Assembly (NCBI RefSeq): GCF_029931775.1 | Contig: NW_026612050.1 | Location: 186,001 to 250,000 of the forward strand | DNA length: 64,000 bases | Reading direction: 5' to 3' | Origin: Euleptes europaea | Lineage: Eukaryota; Chordata; Lepidosauria; Squamata; Sphaerodactylidae | Shown: positions 31,901 to 46,900 of the stretch, piece after piece | Layout: every line of letters starts with the position of its first letter | How positions within the stretch are numbered: the stretch's first letter is position 1 | Made by a program: the position numbers and the translations under genes | Notes under the pieces: model-generated | The model's input: the letters and a program-made list of their open reading frames with translations, nothing else | The model's database searches: none | What the model was told of the DNA's origin: nothing

Positions 31901-34900
31901 GAAAGAGTTATTAGGTTGCTTCTACTAATACCTTATTCTTCATTCCTTTCATGTAAAGCATACTGCACATGGACTGCTTCTCTTTCATTGATTGGTAGTC
32001 CAGCAGCTGATTTGCAAAGTTACATGCTGGATCAACACCTTCTGACCTCCCACATAATTGCTAGTTTAGCTGGAAGAAATCTGCTCCATATTGGATTCTA
32101 CACATGCTGAAGAGTCCCGTGCTATATATATGTGAAATCTTTCCTCTTTTATTAGCAGCTTTTTTGGTGGTGGCCCCAGAGTTGTAGAATGGCCCGGCAA
32201 AGTACAATACTGAGGCGTTCTGGATGGGGCAGCAAGACATTATAGACATTAGAAGAACAGAGATCAGGACTGGTAATGTAGACTGAACCTGACTTACACT
32301 CTTCAAAGTCCATTTAAATCAATGGGCATGGAAGGGTGTATCTCTGTCTGGAATTGCAGTGTGGGTATGCACTTTTACTGCTCTTCAAAGCAATGTTACA
32401 TAGTAATAGACCAAGGGTATAAATATTTTAAATAGCTATAGGGCACATATCCTTCTTTGCCTCTGGTCAACCTACAAAGCGAAGTGTGATTAAATGTATC
32501 CAAAAATATGCTAATAGAACATAGTAAATACTGGCTGAAAGTATTGCCCTTATTTGCATTGGGTATTCTGCATACAAGTATTAAGAAAGAACCCTGAGAC
32601 ACATATTTATTTAATTACTTCATTTCTATCTGACCTTTCTCTCCAATGGGGACCCAAAGTGGCTTACATCGTTCTCTCCTCCATCCTCACTTCAGCCATG
32701 TGTGGTAGTTTAGGCTGAGGGTATGTGACTGGCCCAAAGTCACACACCAAGCTTCCATAGCAGAGTAGGGATTTAACCCTGAGTCTCTCTGATCCTAATC
32801 CATCACTGTAACCCCACTGACTCTCACTACACACTGGTTAATCTGTTCAGCAAACATTCTTCTTTTCTGCTATGTCTCTTCTAACTGATGCCTAAGAAAA
32901 CCTGGGATGTTTTATTTTTGCAATAGCAAGCCTTGGTATATATGGGGGGCAGCTTGGACAGAGAGAGTCACAAGGACTTGGTGAATGAGACAGATGGAGG
33001 TGAAGGCTAGGGCTGAAGAAGTGGGATGCTTTTGTTCCATAATGTATGCAGAAATTCCAGTTCAACAATTATACACTCTCTCTCTCTCTTTTTGGCAGCT
33101 CATCAGCACTCATACCTTTGAGGTGTTCAGCATCATTGATCATGGTTATTTGGTGGAGTCTTACTATCTTCTGCATATACCAAATTATGAACCTGGTGAT
33201 GGAAATATCTTCCTCATGAGCAGTGGTTTGGAGCGGTGGACTCTGATCTGGAGAACCGGGTTTGATTCCCCACTCCTTCACATGAGCGGTGGAGGCTAAT
33301 CTCGTGAACTGGATTTGTTTCCCCACTCTTACATACGAAGCCAGCTGGGTAACCTTGGGTCCGTCACACTCTCTCAGCCACACCCACATCACAGGGTGTC
33401 TATTGTGGGGAGGGGAAGGGAAGGTGATTGTAAGCCGGTTTGAGACTCCCTTAAGTGGTAGAGAAAGTCAGCATATAAAAATCAACTCTTCTTCTTCTGC
33501 TACTGCTTTCATTAGCTGAAGGACATGTTGATTCAACCTATTATTCATAGTTGCCTGAAAATTCAGTGGGCTTCAGCCATTCAAGATAGCCTCTTTTTTC
33601 TTTTTGGTAAAACATGCAGATCTGAACCCAGTCAAAGGCAGCATATTGGGCTGGAAGTTTCACTGAGCATCTGATGGTCTGTAATCCCTCAAAATTCAAG
33701 AGATGTTGGAGACATTGTTGGATCGAAAGGAGCCAGCGTGGTGTAGTGGTTAAAAGCGGTGGTTTGGAGCTGTGGATTCTGATCTGGAGAACCGGGTTTG
33801 ATTCCCCACTCTTCCACATGAGCGTCGGAGGCTAATCTGGTGAACTGGATTTGTTCCCCCACTCCTACACATGAAGCCAGCTGGGTGACCTTTGGCTAGT
33901 CACAGCTCTCTTAGAGCTCTCTCAGCATGGTATATGTGTTTGGTTTTATAAAGGTTGCCATGATTCTTGGAATGTTAAGAATCTAATACGCTTGATGTTT
34001 CTTTGACAGATTTCGAAGCGAACTTTATAAGGCTGATTGACAAAATAACCAATGGCTCTAGGATTGAAATAAACCAAACTGGTAATTACATATGTCTTTA
34101 TTGTTCTATATGTTATAAAATCTCTACTTATTTTTATGTAGTACTTCATCTGTAATATAGTAAAGATCCGTTGGCTGAAATTATTCAGATGTGACAAGTA
34201 GTATCAATATTTCTTTGATTTGTATATAATCTCACAGTCACTTTCTCAGTAATTGGAAGATAATACCAACACGCTAGGGGAAAAGCGTAATTGGTGGTGG
34301 AACGTGCTGTCAAGTTGCAGCCAACCTATGGTGGCTCTGTAGGGTTTTCAAGGCAAGAGACGTTCAGAGGTGGTTTGCCATTGCTTGCCTCTGCTTAGTG
34401 ACCCTGGACTTCCTTGGTGGTCTCCTGTCCAAATACTAATTAGGGCCCACCTTCCTTAACTTTTGAGATCTGGTGAGTCTGGGCTGAGGCCTGGTCAGGG
34501 CAAAGATGTAGTTAGTGTACACAAAAGAAGAACAGATAGAATGAAAGGCCAAGTGGCTTTGGCTGGGATTCAAAATCAGATATTTACAAGTGTCCCCAGA
34601 GAACATTCAGAAAAGCTCACTTTTTTTTCTTTCTTAGCTTCTAATGTTGGCACTTGTGTGCTGATGACGTACGGCACCCTGCAAACTGTAATTTAGTTTT
34701 GTTTGCCATGTACCCATTCTGTTGCACAAGCCATGGTAGTAGCTGCCCAGAAGATCAATCCCCTCCCAAACATAATGAAGAGCTCGAGAGAGTTTTAGAT
34801 TTGGGTAGGAGATGACAATCACCTCGAACAATCACCAGAAACCATCAAGATAATTAATTTATCCAAATAGTGGAGAAATTCATAAGTTAAAAATAGTCAG

Positions 34901-37900
34901 GTTGACAAATTATATTGTTCCACTGAAATTAATGGGGTAATATTAAAGAATTCTGTGCATGCACTGATAAAGCAACATTCTGAACCAGAGAAGATTTTTT
35001 TCAGGAAAGGGCATTCAATTAAATATTAAGAGCTCGACCGTTTTGTGTACTGAACCGGCTAGTTATGAATTTTAGTACTGTCTTTTGTTAGAAATGAAGA
35101 TACTGTCCTCCACCTGTTGAAGTAAATTAAATAAACTGGTGGTGGTTTTGATGGGGCTAAACAGCATCCACAATTATTTCATGTTGATTTATATAGTTCT
35201 TCTTTGTTTAGCGTTTGGTAGAAACTATGGCATATTGTTTTTACCAGATGCCCATTCCAAACTCAGTAAAGTGTAAACTATTATTGTAGCTTATGCAGCT
35301 AGTGGAAGAACCATTTAAATTGGAAGAAGGCTTCAAACTTTACTGAGCTGAATAAGATACACGCCTGTGTGTTTTGACTCACCCCAGTGTGCTTGAAGGT
35401 GATCTAGAAAGTAAGAATTGTGTTGTAACAAGTAACCCCTCCCCCCACCATTTCTGATCATTTATGGAAGTTGTTCAATTGGAAGTTGGAATTTTACGTC
35501 ATGCAGTCGGTTTAGTTGCTATTCATGTATAAATTTGTTAGAATGTTGAGAACACGGGATGCTGACATACAAGTGAACATGGTTCTTGATGTATGTTTTG
35601 GGTTTCTAGAATATCTTTTGCTACTGAAAATAATCCCCAGCAGAAAGCGCCCAGGTGCAGGAACACCAAACTGTAACTTCTATTGCAGTGTTTTAAAACT
35701 GTATTAAGCAGCCCTAATAATGGGTGGACGAAGTGAATTTCTGCAATAAAGATCAAGTTGATGTCTGATATCACAGACTGGTTGGTAGTGAATGTCTGTC
35801 AACATGAACTGCCACTAGAAATGTGAAGACCCCCAGGTGTTGCCAGGATAACAACAACTGGACAGCCTTTCAAAGTTGTTATAATCTACTTTCTGCTTGA
35901 GGATTCCTTTTCTGTCGTTTATGACCATTAATGAAGCAAACTGTTTTTAGGAGCCAAGTTTTGCTGTTTGAATTCACTTTCCAACAAGTGCAGTAACTGC
36001 CTTTTAAAATAAACCTGAATTTTGAGATCTGCCTGGCTTTGATGGGGTGAGGGTTTTTTTTCCCTCCAAGTTTGTTTTATTCATGTGTGTGAGAAGGCTG
36101 GCATGGGCTTGTGTAGAAAGGAACATTTAATTTGATCTCACTATGTTTATTAGGAAGTAAACCTCATATCAGTGGCACTTGCTTAATTTAAGGTTGAGTG
36201 GTTAGCTCTGTATCCTGACAAGAGCTGACCCTCTCCAACCAGTCAGTCTGTCTGCCTTTTGCCTTAGGGCATGGGTGGGGAACCTTTTTTCCAGCAAGGG
36301 CCATTTGGACATTTATAACATTTTTCGCGGGCCATACAAAATTATCAACTTAAAAATTAGCCAACCAAGCCCCAAGCAGGCAGCTGCCCCAGATGACCCC
36401 TCCCCCCGGCACGGGCAAGCAGGCAGGCATCCAACTAGTGGCGCACTCACCCACCTGGTAGCACAGGATGGTCTGTTGCACCAGCCGGGTGTAGCTGTCC
36501 AGCGGCACGCCGGAGTTGCTCCTGCTCCACATCGTCAGGGCTGGATTCTACAGCCGGCTCCTGCTACCTCTGCCTGCAGGGATAAAATGAGGACACATTG
36601 GCTAAGAACCTGCGCATTCTGGCCCTGCCCCCTTTAACCTCTCCATTGTCGCCACTTCCTCCCCCAGCCCTCTTGTAGTACAAAGGGAATACGTTTCTCC
36701 ATGGCCCGGGTGGGAAAGGGATAACACAGTTTCTTGGGCCGTCCCAGCAGCTCCATAGCTAATGACTCTTCTGCAAGGGGGGGAAAGGTTCCTTTTCTTG
36801 GCAAAACAAACTCACATCCACCTTGAATAGAGGCTATTATTGTCTGCAGGAGGGGGCGGAGCACCAGTCTTAGATCCTTCTGAGCTAGAGATCTGCCAGG
36901 ACCCACAAAGGGCCAGACCAAATAATTTCACAGGCCTTATACGGCCCCCGGGCCTGACGTTCCCCACCCCTGCCTTAGGGCCTAAACAATCCTAAACAGA
37001 ATGTCACTGTTCTAAATCCATTGATGTCAGTGGGTTTAGACTTGATTTTATTTACTTCATTTATACCTGAGCTTTCTCTCCAGTGGGGACCCAAAGTGAC
37101 TTAGAAGTTTCTCCCTTCCATTTTATCGTCACGTTTTATCGTCTGTGAGGCTGAGAGCATGTGACTGGCCCAAGGTTACCCAGCAAAGTTCCATGGTAGA
37201 GTGAGGATTTGAACCTGGGTCTTCCAGATCCTAACGTGAAATGCTAGCTCACAGAAAGGTGTCTGTGTTTAGGATTAGGACTGTTCTCTCAAGTGCCTGA
37301 CCTTCAGCAAACTCACTATGACCTAAATTAGGAATTTCAAAAAGCAGTCCATGTAAATGGTTAAACAAACTTTGAATGGCCCAGGCTAGTTAGATCTCAA
37401 AAGCTAAGCAGGGGTGGCCCTGGTCAGTATTTGGAAGGGAGACCACCAAGGAAGTTCAGGGTTTCTACACAGAGGCAGGCAATGGCAAACCACCTCTAAC
37501 GTCTCTTGCCTTGAAAACATACGGAGTCAGCATAAGTCATCTCCAACTTGATAGCAAAAAAAAAAAAAGTAAGGAACATTGGAGGTTTTCTTGATGCAAG
37601 CTTTTACTATGTCTTTGGTGATGATTTTTATTCAAATTGCATTTTTTAATGTAAGGAACACTTTTAATTGTGTACAGTTCACCTTTCTTAAAGTATTCTA
37701 GTTTTAAATGCATGGTACAAAGTCAATATGCCATTATAAAAGGAATGGCAGTATTTAAGCATTACATTTGGCTTCAGGGTAGATTTTTAGTTATCAGACC
37801 CAAAGTAGGTAGCTGTGTTAGTTAATTAGAATGAAAATCAAATGAAGCGAACAACACTTTTCTTAGGACCGACACAGAACTCTTCCTCAGGCTTAGGGTT

Positions 37901-40900
37901 GCTTCTTGTTTGTTTTTAAATAACTGACATTGCTTCTACTCCAGCAGCCGGACACCCTATCAGACTGTACTTCTCTTGCCATGAAGATAAGTGGCAGACA
38001 AATGAGATCTCTGTCTCAAGCTGCTGGTGCAAGGCCAATGAACATATGGCAACTCAACCCTGCCCTAACTCCTCCAAGCCAATCCCTGCTGCAGATTGTG
38101 CTAGTTATTGTTATACAGTTCTGTTGCAGAGCATCTTAATTTATTGTTGAACTAAAGTACTTGTAGGGGAAACGGGTCTGAGTGAATATTTAATATGATG
38201 CCACAAAACTAGGTGACAAAGATGTATTGAATTTGCTTTGAATTATACCTCACTTTTCAATCCAGAAGGATCTCCAAGGTGACTCCCACACAACAATCAG
38301 GTATGGTTAAATTGGAGATAGAAAGCTGCGCATTCATAGCAACTCTGTAGAGTGGATTCCAAACCCCAATTTTCATTAGACCCTTGCAGTGGTTCCTAGC
38401 AGCTTTCATCGAGTCTTAGTGTCCTAACTGCTGACAATTGGATGGTAATTTGCTAGGCTGTGTGCTCCTTATTTCCCCTTCCTTCCAGACTGCTTGAAAA
38501 GTGTGTTTTGCAGGGCAATCCTTACACCCTTTTAAGCCCCTTCATTTCAGTGAGCTTAGAAAGGTAACTCTATTCTACTGCCTCCAATTTGCTTTTCATT
38601 GCCCAAGATGTGGCAATGTTGATGGGCAGTTAAAATATGACCTTGTCTAAGTTGACAAAAAAAATACCTGCAACCAACCCTGTTCTGAACCGGCAGTGTT
38701 AACAGCTTCATTGACTTTGAAGGGGCACAGAGAACTGCTGTATGTTCTCATGTAGGAATCCTCAGTACATCATGGACAATCCAGTGCTGGGCAAGCCTTG
38801 ACCTTTTATGCATCTGGCTTGACCAAGAACTAATGCTGGTAATTTCCCTTTTTCTCCTTAAAAGGCACTACTTTATATTACCAGCCTGGCCTGCTCTGTG
38901 GAGGGTCACTAGAACATGACTGTAGTCCCAATCGAAGTATTGGTTATTACTTGGAAAGTCTTCTCTGCTTGGCACCATTCATGAAACACTCTTTAAGAAT
39001 TGTTTTCAGAGGTATAACAAATGATCAAGTAGATCCTTCGGTAAGTAGCAAAGCTTCAACAACCAACGTGTCCTTTCCCTCAACTCTTCCTGTCCCAGGG
39101 TAAAGTGCCAAAAATGCAACAAAAAGGGGGAAGGTGAAGACGGGTGCAGGGCAAGAAGGGGAGGAGTGGGGTGGGGAGGAGCTAGGTGGGGGCAGCAAGA
39201 GGGGGATGGCTGCAGCAAAATCAAGGAGGACCAGGAGGTCAAGGGCAGCTGAGCTGCTAATGGGAGTCTCATTTGCATTGGGTCCTGGAAACAACATGGA
39301 ATTCCCCACCTTCCCTGGTTGGTTTCCATAATTGCAGATCCTTCTTATTTGTCTGTAAAGTCAATAGCGTTGTACTAATCCTGTTTACTTGTGTGGAGAA
39401 GGGTCTGCAGTTAAGAATATCATGGGGGCAGGATATCATATTCTGTGATAGCACCTGCAGTCCCATACAAAGGCCAACTTGAGAACACCTATAAAGAAAC
39501 TGGGGGAAAATTAGGCTTGCAGATCCTACATCATTATGGAAATAGGCTGGATCCAAGCTATTTGTGATACTATTCTGATCTTCGCAAATATAAGCACAAT
39601 TCCCATCCCAAATACTCCATCAAGATTCTTTTTGTGTAGCATAAGGATTTGGGTCTTGATTGTTGAGAAGAGGTTAGCTATTGTGATTTATAACTTATAC
39701 CTTTACTAAACAGGATGGTCAGAAAATGCAACCCAAGGTCTGCCAGCATCTAAAGCGTTTCCAGCATTTAAGATAAATTCCAGCCCTTGGGCCATCAGAA
39801 TTTAGTCTGTGTTTCCTCCCCTCTTATATTTCAGTTTTTTTGGTTGAGCTCCTTTGTCTTCGCTGTTGACCTGCCAGGACTTTAAAAAAAAAAGACACAA
39901 AGAAAAGTGGAATGAAGGGAGAGAACTAAGCAGAAACAAATGTATTTCTGCTCTAGATCATTTCAGTTCCATCCTTTTCCTCTTGCTCAGTTTATGAACA
40001 TGGATGGAGACCAGCTAAGCGCCCCCCTCTCCTAGTCATCTAGATGAATTATGCATGCAGATAGTGTGTGTACACACACACACACACACTACGAAGTCTG
40101 CCATGTGGACGTGGAATATTCAGGCAGGTTTAAGAAAGTTGCTCTTAGATGTTACCCCCCCCCCCCCACATCAGCAGCGTTTAGCTACAGTGTTGTGTGT
40201 GAGCCCAAGAAGTTCTTTACATAAATAAGCTTTTACTTCAGGCTTGTTAGCAAAATGTTGCTAAAACAGCATATACAGAATTGATGAGAAACACCATCTC
40301 AAATGCGTTCCCAGCCTTCTTTAAAACCTATGGAGAAGAGGATCTTCCTGGGGAGTTTATGATTGACAAAATGAAATGAAAAAAGGTATAGCCTGAAGAG
40401 AAGCTCCCCACCCCTGTCTAGATCTGTTTAGTTTTGGCCCAGCAGTACTGCCAAATTAAAGTGCTGGTTTGGTGTGTGTTTTGTCGAAGTAACACAAGCT
40501 CTCCTTGTCAAAGAGGGTGGCAGCTGTGCCTAAGAGCTTGTTAACATTTCTAGCAAGTAAATGGATTGTCCTGACCTGCTGGAAACTGACATTGATTTTT
40601 AAACAAACAAAACAAAAAAGACTGAGATGGCTTCGTTTGAGGCACTAATATTCTAAACCACAAATTCTGGGAATTGCAGCTGAAACGCCTGTCAGCTGCA
40701 TGCCAGAATAAAAACAAGCCCTCCACTGGATAGCAATTCAAAATAAGCCCTCTGTTTTACTTCTGCATTGCTTGTAAACCCTTTTAAAAAACGTTTAAAA
40801 ACTGGTGTGTTTCCCTACTGACTTTTCTCTTCTGTTTGTTAAAAGCTGCCATTTTGCTGGAGCCAACGTTGCTCTTGGCCAGTAGGTTAAGACTGTGTTA

Positions 40901-43900
40901 GACAGGGATAAGGTAAGGGATGTGGCTCAGTTGGGGGGGGGGGTTATACCCGCTTCAATTGAAAGAACATTTTTTTGTAAATAACAAAGCTAAGGGTGTA
41001 TGTGTGTGATTGTAAGCAGTTGTCTCAGAACTGCACAATTTTTGAATTGGTTATTCATGAGCTGTGTTCTTCAGAGGATCTTGAGCTTGTACTATAGAGT
41101 ACGGAGCACTTGATGTGTGCTGTGATTCTCTGAAAAAGGAAAACAAGTACAGAACATGCTAGAAGAGACAGAATCAGCTTCCTGAGAATCTAAGCTTTAG
41201 TAGATTCTAATGAAGACCACCTCCTCCTGTACTACCCACCCTACCAGTTAACATCCTATTTTCAAGTCCGGCTTTCCCCAACCCTGTAGAGGTGAACAAG
41301 TGGTGTCCAGAGACAGGGCTTTTTCAGTGGTGGCACCTAGAGGTGCCAGCTCCGGATTGGGAAATACATGGAAATTTTGGGGGTGGAGCCTGAGAAAGGA
41401 GGGGTTTGGGAAGATACTTCAGTGGGCTATAATGTTGCCTAGAGATCTCCATCCTACCTGGAGGTTGGCAACCCTAGCGGCACCTCACCTTTCAGTTGCC
41501 TTCCCCTGTGAGGCTTGCCTGGTACCTATATTACTTTCATTTAGATGCCAAGCTAAATCATTTCTTTCTTTCTTTTTTACCCAGACTTTTAATTAAGCAT
41601 TTTAATCATTTTAAGTTGCTGTATGGACAGTTTGTGTCTCAGGACTGTTTTATTAATATCACTTATAGGTTGTTTTATGCCCTGGCTTGTTTTTGGTGGC
41701 TTGCGATTATGGCTATTTGTTATTAATGTTTTTCTGCTGTTGTTTTTATGATTTTATTGTATTTTACATTGTGAGCCACTTTAAGCAGGCCTCAGGAGAA
41801 GCAACATATATATTTTCTAAGTTCCAAAGCTTTAATTAAAAAAGCACATTTCTGCTCCTATGACTCCAAAGGCATGGATAATGCGGAGATCTCAGAAGCC
41901 ACCTAGACAGCTGAACTTCTAATAGTTGGGGTTTAGGACTTCATTGCTTGTGCCTATTCCATGTCTAGAAAAACCAAAACAAAATATGCCAAATAAGAGA
42001 ATGTTTGTAATCTGTATAGGGCACAGAATTCAGCATTTTTAGCACAGAATTTGAATTGCATGGGCATAGAATTTTGTTGTTATTTGTTGTTACTCTTATT
42101 ATTTCAGTGAACTCTGCCCTAGCTATAAGTATGCTGCAGCAACATTACCAGTGTCGGTAGTCATTTTTGTACAGTTGATGAGAAATATAAATAAGTCTCA
42201 AAATGGATCAATGTCTTGGGTTCATTATATTACATTTTTGTGGGAGAATGTAATCAGGACCAGATAAGTAGAAAATATCTGGAAAAATAAACTTCAGTAT
42301 CATCTCAGTTCAGACAGTATTCCTAATTGGAAAACTAGAAATTGTTCTTCTTTGTTGTATGCAGCTTCTTTTTCAATAAATTTATAAAATAACAAATCAG
42401 AGTTTGCCATTATGCCTGAATTGCCAAAGTCTAACACTGGCAGACCAGAGTTGGAAACTGCCTACAAACCAAGAGCTTGTGTTCCTGCTGGCTGAGAGAT
42501 GCGTGCAAACTGGTTTCCAAATCTGATCTGCAAAATAAGCCCTAACTATAATTTACCATTTTGGCCATCGCAGCAATAAACACAAAGTTGGAAAGGAAGC
42601 TACACAGGAGAGGAGCGAGTGTACAAGCCCAATCCTCCAAAATTTGGTTTGGAAGATCATGCTTATTTTTTAAAAAAATGATATCCTGCTTTTCATTCTG
42701 ATTGGGACCCAGAGTGACTTTTCATGTTGTTATCCCCTCCTCCACCTTATTCTTACCACAACTAACTTGTCAGGTGAGTTAGCCTGAGAGACTGTGACTG
42801 GTCCAGGGTCACTCGGCAAGTTTCCATGGCAGAACAGGGATTCGAACCCAGTCATCCCAGGCCCTAGCCTGATACTCAAACTACTACACCATGTTAGTTG
42901 TCGTCTTAGTAAGACATTTGTGAAATATTATCCAAAACTAGTTTGCTTGTGCATGCACAGGTGCAACTATAACATCTTTACACATACATTCTGTAGATGA
43001 ATAACAGAGGGAATCTTGTGTTAGCTGGTCAGTTCATACACATTCCATTTTTGTCTTCCTTCTCTTGTTTTCCCCCTCTTTTACTTTATATAATCAGTAA
43101 ATAATTAATGTCATCAGCATTTATTGATGCACCTTGCTGTTATTACTTTATGAATGTTTGTTTCATTTAACTGTAAGACAAAATATAAATGAAAATGAGC
43201 TTTTAATTTATTGGTATGCAAATATTGTTTGTCATCTTTTGGTGAAGAGGCTCTCTTGTTAACTGTCTTTCAGGTAGATGTTCTTAAGGCAACTGCACTG
43301 CCCTTATTGAAAAGATTTGGAATTGATGGCGAAGAGTTAGAATTGAAGGTAAGCAGGGTGGATTTGATTTAAACCAAATCAATTTAAATCACTGGTCAGC
43401 AAGACTTGATTTAAATCATGATTTTCTACATAAAGACTCATTCTTGCTGGTATTATCTTAATATTTACAACCAGTTGAAGGTTTTATTCTGGAATAATAG
43501 CTTTTCAGATTAGTTTTACAGTTATATAAAAAATTACTGATTTGGTTATACCACTAGAAATACTGTACATAGTTCACCTTAAAATACTTTCATAATTATA
43601 TTATCTATCTCCAGTTTCATTCGGGCTACTAGGCCTTGCATTTCTTTGCTGCATTGTTTGCATTTTGCAAGCATACCTGCCTTACTCATCGGTAGAGGAA
43701 TTTTATTAAAATATTCCCAAATTGGTTCTTTTTTATGAATTGCTACCATTATAGATTCTCTCCTCCAGGGAGATTAATATGATACACCTCAGGCTATACC
43801 CTAGTGTTCCCAGGTGACTTGGAATAGCAGGCAATCTGCTGGCTGACGGCAAGGGTCGTGTGCAGCTGTGAGCAACGCGATCCTGTCACTTCCACTTTAC

Positions 43901-46900
43901 TTCCAGAAAGCTGCAACATGATAGGACGATTTACCACTCAAAAGGGGGTTTGAGTGGTAAATCGTCCCGTTGTGCTGCGGTGCTTCTGGAAGTAAACCAG
44001 AAGTGATGGGATCGCATTGTTCACGGCTGCGCGTGTGCGATCCCCGACCCCCAAAATCTCCCACCGGAGGAGAGGGGGAACCTGGAGAGCTTACTGTACA
44101 CACAAATATCCCAAGATTTGTGGAGTATTCTGTTCAAAAAGTTTCACTTTCATTTTCATGGTTTGCCCCTCGCTCCTCACACTTAGCTCCTTGTGCAGAT
44201 CTATTCCACTCCAAACAATCTTCTATTCATTGAATTTCTTGAAACTTAGCACTTAAGAGGTAAGGGGCTGGTTTTGTGTACATAGATTTGCAAAGGAACA
44301 GTGGGATTAAGGTCTTTTTCTCAACTCTGTATGTTTATTTTATAACATTTTTAACATATTCTTCATAGTATCCCTGCAGGAACAAATTCACAGTTTTGAG
44401 AACTGCAAAATCAAGCATCTGTGATAATATCTTCTAGACAAAAATTGCCCAAAATAATCTTAAAGAAATCCCTGGAAGAGCATGGCATTGTGGTTTAATG
44501 AAATTCGTTTACCAAAAAAAAGTATACATTGCACGAATAAACAGTGTTATGCTACATAATTAAAAACTAATCCTTATTTCATGATGAATAACCTTTGGAC
44601 TATAATGTATTGAACAGAAAACTATTTAAACTATCTTTAGATAGAGTTTTCCTCAAAAAACATTTTATTTTAAAAAATCTGATTTACATTTTTAAAAATC
44701 TGATTTTAAAAAAATCTTTTTTTTTAAATTATTGATTTTTATCCATCCTGAAGGTAAGTACATCATGATGCCTCCTTCTTCTCATTCACATGCTCTTACA
44801 AATCTGTTCTCTTTTATAAAGACCAAGGGAATGCTCAATAACACTAGGAGGAAGCAGACTTGAAAATTTTTTTGCATTCAGGCTGTGGTAGTTGAAAAAG
44901 GGAAGAGAGAAGTTAAAAACAACAATATCACAGTGTTTGTCTGCTGCTGCTGGGTGTTCTGCTTTTAGGTGTTTTTTTAAAGATTGCATTGTTTTGTGAC
45001 TTCATAAGTCTTATTGACTCACGAGAGGCGAGGTTAAAATCTTTTAAATAAAGAAATGGCATAGCATGTGGTGAACACTAATAATAAGTAATTGAACAAC
45101 TAAACCCTTTCTGCAGGTAGAATTGGAGAGGCACAGGGTTTGGTTCAGGGTGGCAGGGTGTTGGAATGGAAAAACAGTAGTTAAGAGGTGTGTCATAAAA
45201 GAAAGGGCTGCTGTGCTTCTCTAACTCAAGCAATAGTTGTTATTCAGCTGTTTAGAAAATGCATTTCTATGTTCAAAGTCAAGGGAATGACCCAGAATGA
45301 AGGAGGGTCCTGAGTGCTAGAGATGAGAACCAGATGTTGGAGAATTTATTCTCTGTGTTCTTCTGTTCCTTGGGGAAAGTTTATTCTAGATCCAAATGTC
45401 TGGGTGTTGAGAGAGAGAAAAACCTCCCCCTCCACCCCATTGTTTCTGGCTGCGAGGAGAGCTGTTGTGTACTTGCAACTTAATTATCCCAAACACAAAC
45501 TTCAGTATCTGTTGAGACATCTCATTGTTCCTCCCCTATTTAGGAGGGGCCTTTAAGTCTGACTTTTTGTTTAGCTGCTCCTGTTTTGTTCTTCACTGGA
45601 GAAGAATAAAAGCTTTTAAAATAGCGGCTGAAAGGACTCCAGTCAGTGTGCGGTCCCATGTATGCACAGGCACTCAGTAATGAGTAAGGGCCCCGGGCAT
45701 TTTGTAGTCTGCAAGTGGCCATACCAGTATATATAATCTGTGTTGAATGGTGGTTGTGGGGATTAACACACATGCTAGTCCACACTCAAATATAAGAATA
45801 TATGGGTAGTAACCTGGCAATTCCACCGATCCCCCTTCTTGCTGCAGACTCCCCCCCTCGCATGTCAACCCTCAGGGTCCCCTGTCCCCCAGGACAGGGA
45901 GATCAGTGGGCTGAAGTGGGAGGGGGGAGGCAGGAAAGTTCTCCTGATGGAAATTTTAGTCTGATGGAAAATTTAGTCTGGATCTAACCCACTGTGTTTT
46001 AACATGGACATGCCCTGCCATAATGATCCTACTAGACAGAAATAGTATAGCATAGTTTATGCAACATGAAGCACACTTGTAATCATAGGCAGTTATTCAA
46101 TAATTAATTATGAAGAAAATTGTTATTTTAGATGTTTTATCTTCTCTTTTGACAAGCATTAACTTGTCAAAATCTGCTAACTCTCTGTATGTTTGTGTAA
46201 GGTTTCATAACTTAAACTGTGGTTTATTATTTTCAGATCACCAGGAGGGGTATGCCACCCAAAGGAGGTGGTGAAGTGGTATTTGTTTGTCCTGTTAAGA
46301 AAGCAGTGAAGCCTGTTCAGTTTACTGACCCTGGCAAGATTAAGCGTATCAGAGGCGTGGCGTATCCTTTAAAAGGGTAGTCTCCTGAGAAAGCTGGTGT
46401 TCTGTTATGATGCTTATTAGATATCCAGTAGATCTGTGGGTATGCTGCTGTTTGTGTAACAAACCCTGTGCTGTGCCAGAATATGGTGGAATTGTGACAG
46501 AGTAGTCATGACATTTGACCAGAGAGTTCCAAAGATTTGCTTGTACAACATTCATTTTAATGTGTGCTGGTCAGATGAAGGCTCCCTAGGTGGCTTTTAC
46601 CAGACTTGGAAAAAAGTCTATAAGCATTTTGACTAGATTACTGGTCTGTACATAAACGGGGCAAAAAAATAATAATCAGAATTTATTATGACAAAGCTTC
46701 CTTGGCTAGCTGCCTGGAGGCAGTTCTTAATCATCCTAGGCAACTCATTGTTTACAAGCCTGGTATTCCCTGGGGTGGTTTGGACAGGAGGATCCATGTG
46801 GATAGGAGTGGGGGGAGCAGAAGTGCACTTTACCTTCCTGTCCACCTGGCATGCCTGCTCCACTGCTGGCACATCTTTGGCCATCAACAACAAGATATAC

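Noticed and set aside
39006-39331. overlapping open frames of 94-107 residues on both strands in RCL1 intron 3
   Set aside because: Purine-rich composition, no homology signal and no conserved motif; they begin at the exon 3 donor side and are intronic.
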